Positions 57,913-64,000 of a DNA stretch of 64,000 nt are shown here, in pieces; the first letter of the stretch is position 1, and every line of letters starts with the position of its first letter. The DNA comes from Streptomyces mashuensis (GTDB lineage: Bacteria > Actinomycetota > Actinomycetes > Streptomycetales > Streptomycetaceae), in NCBI RefSeq assembly GCF_014654785.1, contig NZ_BNBD01000014.1, positions 62,001-126,000 of the forward strand, in the 5' to 3' direction. A program made the position numbers and the translations under genes. The notes under the pieces were generated by a model. The model made no database searches. It saw nothing but the letters and a program-made list of their open reading frames with translations, and had not been told where the DNA came from.

Positions 57913-60875
57913 TACCCCCCTCCCCCGGGCCGGCCGCCGGCCACGGCCCCTCGGCACCGCCCGGTGCAGCCCGGCCGCCGGCCACCGTGACCACGGCCGG
58001 GTCCGTCGCCGGGCAGGTCGACGTCCGGGCGCTGCGCGCCGCGCTGCGGACGGCGGCGGACCGCCGCCCCGCCCTGCGGCCGGCCGCCACGGACGACCCC
58101 GACGGCCGCACCCTGCTGCCCGTGCTCGACCTTCGTGACGTTCCCGGGAGCGAACGCGAGGAGGCGGTACGGGAGGTCCTGGAGGAGGTGGCCCTCGCAC
58201 CGTGGGCCGGCACCGCCCCCGGCGCACCGGCACTGCGCGCCCGTCTGGTGCTCGTCCCCGACGGTGCCGTACTGGCCGTGGCCGGACGCCGGCCGGTGCT
58301 GGACGAACTGTCGCTCGGCGCGTTCCTGCGGGAGGTGTGCAGCGGCTACGACGCCCCCGGGGCACGGCCTCCGCAGCAGCAGCCGGCCCCGCCGGCGGCC
58401 ACGGCGTACGCGGAGCTGCCCCCGGCCGCTGGCACGCTGCCCACCGACTGGCCGCGGCCCCCGCAACCGTCCGGGACCGCCGCCATGGTGCCCCTGGGCG
58501 TCGACGGCGACCTCATGGCCGCCCTGCGAAACCATGCGAAGGCTGCGGGCACCGACGAGTACACGGCGCTGCTGACGGGGGTGCACGCCCTGCTGGCCCG
58601 GCACGGCGGGGGTCCCCGCACGGCCGTGTCGTTCAGCACCGGCTGCGCAGGCCCCCGGGAGAGCCGGGCCGACACCGGCCAGGACCCATCGTTCCGCACC
58701 CTGCTTGACCAGGTGCGCGAACCCGGCACCGCCGGGGGAACCGACCCGGCGGAACGTGCGGCGGTCGCCCTGACCGTACGGGACCGGCTGCTGCCCCCGG
58801 CGCTCGGCGGCCTCCCGCTGACGCCCGTGCCGTTGCCCCGGACCACGTCCGCGCACGAACTGCGGTTCGTCCTCGAACCCCTCCCCGGCGGCGGACTGCA
58901 GGGCGTACTGGAGTACGCGCCCGAACTGTTCGAACCGGTCACCGCCCGGCGGCTCGCAGTCCGCCTGCCCCTCCTGCTCCGCGCCGCCGCCGACGCCCCA
59001 CAGACGCCCCTGAGCAGGCTGCCCCTGCTCACCCCGGACGAACGGCGGCTGGTGATCACCGACTGGAACCACACGGGGCATGTGCCGCAGCCCGCCGCAT
59101 GCCTCCACGACCTCATCGCCGAGCGGGCCCGCACCGCCCCCTCGGCACCCGCGGTGCTGTGCGGCGGAACTCTGCTGACCTACGGTGACCTGGAGGACCG
59201 GGCGAACCGGCTCGCCCGCCTGCTCGCCGAGCACGGGGCGGGCCCCGGCGAGCTGGTGGGCATCTGCTCCCGGCGCTCGGCCGACGTGGTCGTGGGCATC
59301 CTCGCCGTGCTCAAGGCGGGCGCGGCGTGGGTACCGCTGGACCCCGCCTACCCGGCGGAACGCCTGGCGTTCATGCTCACCGACAGCGCGACGCCCGTGG
59401 TGCTCACCGATTCCTCCGTCACCCTGCCGGAGGGCTGCCGGGCCAGGGTGCTGCCGCTGACGGCGCCGGACGGGCCGGCGGCAGCACCGCCGGACAGCGG
59501 CGCCACCCCGGACGCCTTGTGCTACGTCATTTACACCTCCGGGTCCACCGGCCGTCCCAAGGGCGCCGCCAACACCCATCGCGGTGTGCTCAACACCATG
59601 CGGTCACTGGTGAGCCGGCTGCGGCTGGACGACACCACGCGGCTGCTGCAGGCGTCGTCGCTCAACTTCGACATGTCGGCGTTCGACGTGCTCAGCACCC
59701 TCCTCGCGGGCGGCTGCCTGGTCGTCCCGGAACAGCACGAGGCGAACGACCCCGCCCGGCTGCTGGACCTCGCCCACCGCACCGGGCTCACCGTCTGGAG
59801 CTCGACGCCGGCCCTGCTGCGCGGTGCGCTGGACGAGGCGTACTCCACCGGGCGCGGCCTGCCGCCGGGGCTGCGGACCGTGGCGCTCGGCGGTGACCGC
59901 TTCCCCCCGGAAGTGCCCGGCATGCTGGCCGACCTGGCGCCCGGGTCCCGGGCCTTCAACTTCGCCGGCATGACGGAGGTGTCCTTCACGACCACCGCCC
60001 ACCCGGTCACCGCCGCCGATGCGCACCGGCCCTCGGTGCCCTGGGGCAGACCGCTGCCGGGCCAGCTGGTGTACGTCCTGGACGAGCACGGCGAGCCGGT
60101 GCCGCCCGGCATCCCCGGCGAGCTGTACATCGGCGGCGCCGGGGTGGGCCAGGGCTACTGGCGGCGGCCGGAGCTGACGGCGGAACGTTTTCTCCCCGAC
60201 CCGTTCTCCGCCGAGCCCGGGAGCAGGATGTACCGCACCGGTGACCGGGTACGCCATCTGCCCGACGGTGCGCTCGAGTTCCTCGGGCGGCTGGACCACC
60301 AGGTGAAGGTACGCGGCTTCCGGATCGAGACGGGTGAGGTCGAGGCCGCGCTCACCCGGCATCCCCGGGTCCGGGAGGCCGTGGTGGAGGCCCGGCCCGA
60401 CGCCGCCTCCGCCGGCGACCACAGGCTGGTGGCGCACCTCGCGCTCGACGGGCCCGGCCCGGCGGTTCCGGTGGAGGAGCTGCGCGGCTTCCTGGGCGGG
60501 CAACTGCCCGGCCCCATGGTGCCCGCCGTGTTCCTCGTGCACGAGCGGCTGCCGCTCACCCCTGGGGGGAAGACCGACCGTGCAGCGCTGGCAGCGGTCG
60601 CCGTGCCCGAGGGCCGGCCGGACCTCGACACGCCGTACGTCGCCCCTCGCGACGAGGTGGAGAGCGCCATCGCCGCCGAGTGGTGCCGGGTGCTGGGGGT
60701 GGACGCGGTGGGGGCGCACGACGAGTTCGCCGCGCTGGGCGGGCACTCGCTGCTGGCGACGGCCACGATGGCGGCGCTCTCCGACGTGCTGGGGGTGCCG
60801 CTGTCGGCACGCGACCTGTTCGAGGCGTCGACGCCCGCCCGGCTGGCGGAGCGGGTGCGCTCCCTGCGGGCCTGA
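57891..60875 (+). CDS. Single-module NRPS: inactive condensation domain, adenylation domain, carrier protein
   Basis: A 994-residue protein with three parts. Residues about 35-420 resemble a condensation domain, but the catalytic HHxxxDG reads Arg133-Arg134-Pro-Val-Leu-Asp-Glu139, so it is inactive. Residues about 430-900 are an adenylation domain with [48 protein letters not shown] and the final Lys in [12 protein letters not shown]. Residues about 910-985 are a carrier with GGHSLLA and phosphopantetheine Ser953. The A5 motif is NFAGMTE instead of NxYGPTE. There is no terminal thioesterase, so product release depends on separate enzymes. ATG 57891 has GGAGAAGG 12 bp upstream. Confidence 0.92.
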   Translation: MAGVEALIPPSPGPAAGHGPSAPPGAARPPATVTTAGSVAGQVDVRALRAALRTAADRRPALRPAATDDPDGRTLLPVLDLRDVPGSEREEAVREVLEEVALAPWAGTAPGAPALRARLVLVPDGAVLAVAGRRPVLDELSLGAFLREVCSGYDAPGARPPQQQPAPPAATAYAELPPAAGTLPTDWPRPPQPSGTAAMVPLGVDGDLMAALRNHAKAAGTDEYTALLTGVHALLARHGGGPRTAVSFSTGCAGPRESRADTGQDPSFRTLLDQVREPGTAGGTDPAERAAVALTVRDRLLPPALGGLPLTPVPLPRTTSAHELRFVLEPLPGGGLQGVLEYAPELFEPVTARRLAVRLPLLLRAAADAPQTPLSRLPLLTPDERRLVITDWNHTGHVPQPAACLHDLIAERARTAPSAPAVLCGGTLLTYGDLEDRANRLARLLAEHGAGPGELVGICSRRSADVVVGILAVLKAGAAWVPLDPAYPAERLAFMLTDSATPVVLTDSSVTLPEGCRARVLPLTAPDGPAAAPPDSGATPDALCYVIYTSGSTGRPKGAANTHRGVLNTMRSLVSRLRLDDTTRLLQASSLNFDMSAFDVLSTLLAGGCLVVPEQHEANDPARLLDLAHRTGLTVWSSTPALLRGALDEAYSTGRGLPPGLRTVALGGDRFPPEVPGMLADLAPGSRAFNFAGMTEVSFTTTAHPVTAADAHRPSVPWGRPLPGQLVYVLDEHGEPVPPGIPGELYIGGAGVGQGYWRRPELTAERFLPDPFSAEPGSRMYRTGDRVRHLPDGALEFLGRLDHQVKVRGFRIETGEVEAALTRHPRVREAVVEARPDAASAGDHRLVAHLALDGPGPAVPVEELRGFLGGQLPGPMVPAVFLVHERLPLTPGGKTDRAALAAVAVPEGRPDLDTPYVAPRDEVESAIAAEWCRVLGVDAVGAHDEFAALGGHSLLATATMAALSDVLGVPLSARDLFEASTPARLAERVRSLRA

Positions 60876-60881
60876 GCGGTG

Positions 60882-60918
60882 CACCGGCGCGCACTCCGGC
60901 CCCGGGGTGCGCGCCGGT
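60882..60918. terminator. Bidirectional terminator after the NRPS gene
   Basis: ACCGGCGCGCA and TGCGCGCCGGT form an 11-bp stem between the convergent NRPS and thioesterase genes. Confidence 0.75.
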
Positions 60919-61718
60919 CAGCCGCGCGGGTGGATCAGCAGCGTCTGGGCGGAGCGGGCGACCGGTCCGCGGGTGTCGTACAGGGCCGACGTGGCGAGGC
61001 CGGGGTGGCCGGGTCCCACTGCGGACCGGGCGTCCAGGTACAGCCAGTCGCCTTCGGGCGGCCGGGCGAAGTGGACCGTGAGATCGGGTGGTACGAATCC
61101 CCAGGAATCAATGGGCAGTTCGGCGCTGACGCCGTTGGCCGAGTCGGCCGCCAGCACCACGCGCTGCGCGGGTGTGAGCGGTTCTCCGGCCACCAGTGGC
61201 ACCCGGGGTCGCAGCCACACCGCGGCCGGGCCCGGCCGGCCGTACTCGCCGTGGACGAAGTGCCAGGCCATGGAGGCGAGGAAGCCGCAGGACCACTCCG
61301 GCGGCACCGTGGACTCGGGGTCGTCCGGGTGCGGGGGCGGGCAGGGCGGCTCGGCCTTTTCCTCGTGGGAGGGCACGTCTCCGGGGGCGGGCCGCACGGC
61401 CCATGCGGAGGCACGGACCAGTGGGTCGCCGTCGTGGAGGAGTTCGGCGTGCACCAGCCGTACACGCCGGCCGGGGCGTCCGGTCCGGGCCCGTACGGTC
61501 AGTGGGCGCAGCGGGAGCGGCCCCAGGATGTCGAAGGTGACGCGGCCGAGGAGGAGTGCGCCGGGCCCGGTGTCCGCAGCTGTGCACTGCTCGATTGCGC
61601 GGGTGAGCAGTGCCCCGGGTGGCCCGAAGTGCTGGTGGTCGGGCGACCAGGGGCCCTGGGTGTGCGGGGTGGGGAGGTATTCCCGGTCGCCGGTGCGGGT
61701 GAAGTAGGCGCCGGTCAC
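60918..61718 (-). CDS. Hotdog-fold acyl-CoA thioesterase (TesB-like)
   Basis: A 266-residue protein with two hotdog repeats typical of TesB/acyl-CoA thioesterase II. HFGPPGALLTRAIEQ is the first helix, RVTFDILGPLPLRPLTVRAR a core strand, SWGFVPPDLTVHFARPPEGDWLYLD the second repeat, and GLATSALYDTRG the conserved active-site region. GTG 61718 follows GGAAGGA. Its start overlaps the nitroreductase stop, so these two are coupled. It could hydrolyse a CoA or carrier-bound intermediate. Confidence 0.82.
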   Translation of the reverse strand: MTGAYFTRTGDREYLPTPHTQGPWSPDHQHFGPPGALLTRAIEQCTAADTGPGALLLGRVTFDILGPLPLRPLTVRARTGRPGRRVRLVHAELLHDGDPLVRASAWAVRPAPGDVPSHEEKAEPPCPPPHPDDPESTVPPEWSCGFLASMAWHFVHGEYGRPGPAAVWLRPRVPLVAGEPLTPAQRVVLAADSANGVSAELPIDSWGFVPPDLTVHFARPPEGDWLYLDARSAVGPGHPGLATSALYDTRGPVARSAQTLLIHPRG

Positions 61719-62320
61719 GTACGTCCTTCCGCTGCGGGGGTGCCGGTCAGGAGGACGGGCTGTCCGGCCGGTCCGGCCAGGGTGCTGAGCTTGTGCCGGA
61801 CGTCGACGGGACGGCGCGGGGCGGTGGTGACGGAGGTGTCGGGGGTGCCGACGTAGAGCCAGCCCAGCAGGCGTTCGCCGGGCCCCGTGCCCAGGCAGGT
61901 GCGGACTGCGGCGGAGTCCACGGCCGGCCCGGTGCGCCAGATGGCGCCCCAGCCGCGGCTGTGCAGCAGCAGCTGGAGGGTGTGGACCATGGAGACGGTG
62001 GCCGCGAGCTGCTCCCACTCGGGCACCTTGGCGTGCGGCAGGCGGGGGCAGAAGACGATGGACACGAGCAGGGGTGCGCGCAGCGGTTTGGCGCGTGCCC
62101 GCTCGGCGGCGACGGGGTCGGGGGCGTCCCGTGCCAGGGCCTCGGCGAGCCGGTCGCGGCCGCTGCCGTGGACCATGACGAGCCGCCAGGGGGTGAGCCG
62201 CCCGTGGTCGGGGGCGGTCGACGCCGCCTGGACGAGTTCCAGCATGGTGGCATCGTCGGGCGCGGGTCCGGTGAGCCGGGGGATGCTCCTGCGGGTCAGC
62301 ACGGTCTCCATGACGTCCAT
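61715..62320 (-). CDS. Nitroreductase-family flavoprotein
   Basis: A 201-residue FMN-dependent oxidoreductase. VLTRRSIPRLTG binds FMN phosphate, AASTAPDHGRLTPWRLVMV and the C-terminal LLGWLYVGTPD complete the fold. Some members oxidise thiazolines or peptide bonds in natural product routes; others reduce nitro groups or quinones. Strong GGAGGAGG upstream of the ATG at 62320. It is first of a two-gene operon with the hotdog thioesterase. Confidence 0.9.
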   Translation of the reverse strand: MDVMETVLTRRSIPRLTGPAPDDATMLELVQAASTAPDHGRLTPWRLVMVHGSGRDRLAEALARDAPDPVAAERARAKPLRAPLLVSIVFCPRLPHAKVPEWEQLAATVSMVHTLQLLLHSRGWGAIWRTGPAVDSAAVRTCLGTGPGERLLGWLYVGTPDTSVTTAPRRPVDVRHKLSTLAGPAGQPVLLTGTPAAEGRT

Positions 62321-62394
62321 GGCCGTTCCTCCTCCCTCCTTCTGTTCACCCCGTTTACCCTTTTCGGCGAGTCTTCGCCGGTGGATTGCACTTT

Positions 62395-63882
62395 TCAGCC
62401 TGCGGCTGCCGTGGTGGACATGGGCCACAGCAACCTGGTGGGACCGGAGCGGGGGATGTGTTCGATGCCGCGGGCCGTGGGCCCGGGGGCGTCGGCCACG
62501 AGCATCCGGGCGGCCGCTCCGGCGAATCCGGCCCGGAAGTGGTTGACCGACTTCACCCCCACGATCCGGTAGCGCTCGGGCAGGCAGCCGTGCAGGAGAA
62601 GGATCTCCGGGTCGAGGACCTGGCGGCGCCGGGCTGCCACGATCACGTCGCAGGCGCCGACCGTGATGCGGGCGCAGGGCCCGAAGTCCGCCCGCTTGCC
62701 GCGGCGCATCGCCGACTGGACGATCGTCCCGTCGGTGAGGGCCCGTACGGTTCCCTCGGCCTCCACCGGGGGTCCGCTGGCCCAGCCGTGGCGCCCGCCG
62801 AGCCGGAGCCTCAGGGTGGCGCCGACGCCCGCCGTGGTGGCGGCCTCGACGGCCGGCGGGTCCCAGAGGGTGGCGAAGCAGCTCGGCTCGGGCCGGTCCA
62901 GCAGCGCCCTCAGCAGGTGGGTGCTGTCGCCGGCGCCGCCGCAGCCGGGGTTGTCGCTGCCGTCCCCGACGACGACGGTGCCGGGGCCGCCCTCCAGCGC
63001 GGTGCGGACCGCTTCCTCCGGCTCCAGGAGTGTGATCCTGAACCGTTCCCGGTGGCCGTGCAGCCAGTCGGCCACCTCGTCGCAGCACTCGCCGGCCAGC
63101 CGGGGGTCGTGGTCGGTGACGGTCACGACGCTGGTGGCCGCCTGCTCGGTGTCGGCGTAGGGGAACCCGTGGAAGACGGTGCAGGCGAGCACCCCGGGAC
63201 GCTGCTCGATCGCACGCACCAGGTCGCGCAGCTCCCGGGCGGGCGACCCGGCCACGGTCGGCGAGGGCGGCAACAGCATGGGCAGGCGGCGCAGCCGGAC
63301 CGTGGGCCGCAGGTCGCCGCGGGCGGTGGCCAGCGCAAGGTCGCCGGCGAGCCGGGAGCGGTCGGCGGCGTCGGTGTGGGGGTACTCGTGGAAGCCGGTC
63401 ACGATGTCGGCCAGCTCCGGCAGTTCGGCGGGGACGTTGGCGTGCAGGTCCATCGTGACGGCGACGACGGCCCGCGGCAGCAGCGCGCGGACGGTGCGCA
63501 GCACGTCCACGTCCAGCGACCGGCCGGGCGCCACGACACCGGCGCCGTGCAGGTCGAGAAGGACGACGTCGCAGTCGCCGGCCGCCGCGATGCCCTCGGC
63601 CAGGTGGTCGCGCAGGGCGCGGTACGTGGCGGGGCCGACGGCGGGGCCGGGTTCGGCGCGGGCGTGGAAGGCCGGGCGGACCTCTGCGCCCGCCTCGGCG
63701 CAGGCCGTGAGGTAGCCCCCGGTGACGGTGGCGGTGCCGGTGAACTCGGTGAGCAGGCCGGTCCCCCGGTGGCAGGAGAAGGCGGAGAGCTCCGCCGTGC
63801 CCAGGTAGTCGGTCATCAGGGTGCTGGACTCGTGCACCACTCCCCCGACCGCGGCCCGCAGAGGCCGCCCGGCGGCGCTCAC
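62395..63882 (-). CDS. M81-family metallopeptidase (MlrC-like)
   Basis: A 495-residue protein of the M81 (microcystinase C) family. VVLLDLHGAGVV carries the metal-binding Asp and His of DxHG, AVTMDLHANVP a second DxH, VVVGDGSDNPGCGGAGDSTHLL the conserved phosphate-type loop, and VKSVNHFRAGF the C-terminal His. Known members cleave linearised microcystin or act on small amides. The GTG overlaps the upstream gene stop. Its role here is unknown; it could degrade or release an amide product. Confidence 0.88.
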   Translation of the reverse strand: MSAAGRPLRAAVGGVVHESSTLMTDYLGTAELSAFSCHRGTGLLTEFTGTATVTGGYLTACAEAGAEVRPAFHARAEPGPAVGPATYRALRDHLAEGIAAAGDCDVVLLDLHGAGVVAPGRSLDVDVLRTVRALLPRAVVAVTMDLHANVPAELPELADIVTGFHEYPHTDAADRSRLAGDLALATARGDLRPTVRLRRLPMLLPPSPTVAGSPARELRDLVRAIEQRPGVLACTVFHGFPYADTEQAATSVVTVTDHDPRLAGECCDEVADWLHGHRERFRITLLEPEEAVRTALEGGPGTVVVGDGSDNPGCGGAGDSTHLLRALLDRPEPSCFATLWDPPAVEAATTAGVGATLRLRLGGRHGWASGPPVEAEGTVRALTDGTIVQSAMRRGKRADFGPCARITVGACDVIVAARRRQVLDPEILLLHGCLPERYRIVGVKSVNHFRAGFAGAAARMLVADAPGPTARGIEHIPRSGPTRLLWPMSTTAAAG

Positions 63883-64000
63883 CGCGGCACCAGGCCGAGC
63901 CGGTTGTAGCCGTGCCGGGCGCGTGCCTCGGCGAGCGGCAGCCCGGCCGCGAGGTCGGCCCGGATGGCGTCCTCGGCCCCGGCCACCCGCACCACCTGCT
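63879..64000 (-). CDS. C-terminal end of a probable RraA-like protein
   Basis: Only the last 39 codons are in the window. They read EDAIRADLAAGLPLAEARARHGYNRLGL before the stop, resembling the C-terminus of RraA/4-carboxy-4-hydroxy-2-oxoadipate-aldolase-like proteins (pattern E-x-x-IR-x-x-L-x-x-G then GY-x-x-L). The stop overlaps the M81 start. Neighbourhood with an M81 gene fits known pairings but the call is tentative. Confidence 0.4.
   Translation of the reverse strand, partial: QVVRVAGAEDAIRADLAAGLPLAEARARHGYNRLGLVPR

Overview
The window is high-GC actinobacterial DNA, almost certainly a Streptomyces chromosome. The evidence is a two-domain geosmin synthase, a SARP-type pathway regulator, TTA leucine codons confined to two regulators, an HspR-type (HAIR) operator ahead of a stand-alone dnaK, and many short overlaps of the GTGA/ATGA type. 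I saw no rRNA, tRNA, CRISPR array or intact insertion sequence.

Positions 1-22,000 are a mixed chromosomal stretch without an evident single pathway. It holds a 5'-truncated geosmin synthase, a secreted serine hydrolase, a TerD-like protein, an acyl-CoA ligase with a well-formed promoter and dyads, an EamA exporter, a PhzF-fold protein, and an FUSC-type membrane protein. Next come a coupled GH65 phosphorylase and beta-phosphoglucomutase pair, a P450, a DUF72 protein, a HIT protein, a phosphoribosyltransferase-hydrolase fusion, a DUF1876 protein, a fused 5-oxoprolinase and a DUF1540 protein. A second-copy-type dnaK (22,158-24,035) with its own HspR operator closes this part.

Positions 24,053-46,720 form a dense tailoring-enzyme cluster. 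It has five acetylserotonin/DnrK-type O-methyltransferases, one class I methyltransferase, a halogenase-like flavoprotein and three short-chain or NmrA-type reductases. It also has a SchA/CurD protein, a hydroxyisobutyrate-dehydrogenase-like enzyme, an LLM flavoenzyme, a DUF1772 protein, two FAD hydroxylases, two P450s, a divergent TenA-like protein and an MFS exporter. There is no ketosynthase, carrier protein, terpene synthase or NRPS inside it, although the accessory set is typical of aromatic polyketides. The only pathway regulator is a SARP (27,169-28,998) with two TTA codons. I found four arrays of direct repeats with an exact 11-bp period, the architecture of SARP binding sites. They lie in front of the first methyltransferase, the SARP gene itself, the halogenase-like operon and the second methyltransferase operon. 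This gives a self-consistent regulon.

Positions 46,763-47,713 are a scar: the 3' remnant of a DUF1330 gene on the minus strand abuts a 5'-truncated LysR gene on the plus strand.

Positions 47,879-62,320 look like a second small biosynthetic locus. It has an ATP-grasp ligase, a 2-oxoglutarate/iron oxygenase with an unusual HxH metal motif, an FAD hydroxylase and an AraC regulator with two TTA codons and a near-leaderless start. It continues with an EamA exporter, an aminotransferase, a DUF2000 protein, a cobalamin-type radical SAM enzyme, a type II thioesterase, and a single NRPS module whose condensation domain has lost its catalytic motif. A hotdog thioesterase and a nitroreductase-fold enzyme follow on the other strand. 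The right edge holds an M81-family metallopeptidase and the end of a probable RraA-like gene.
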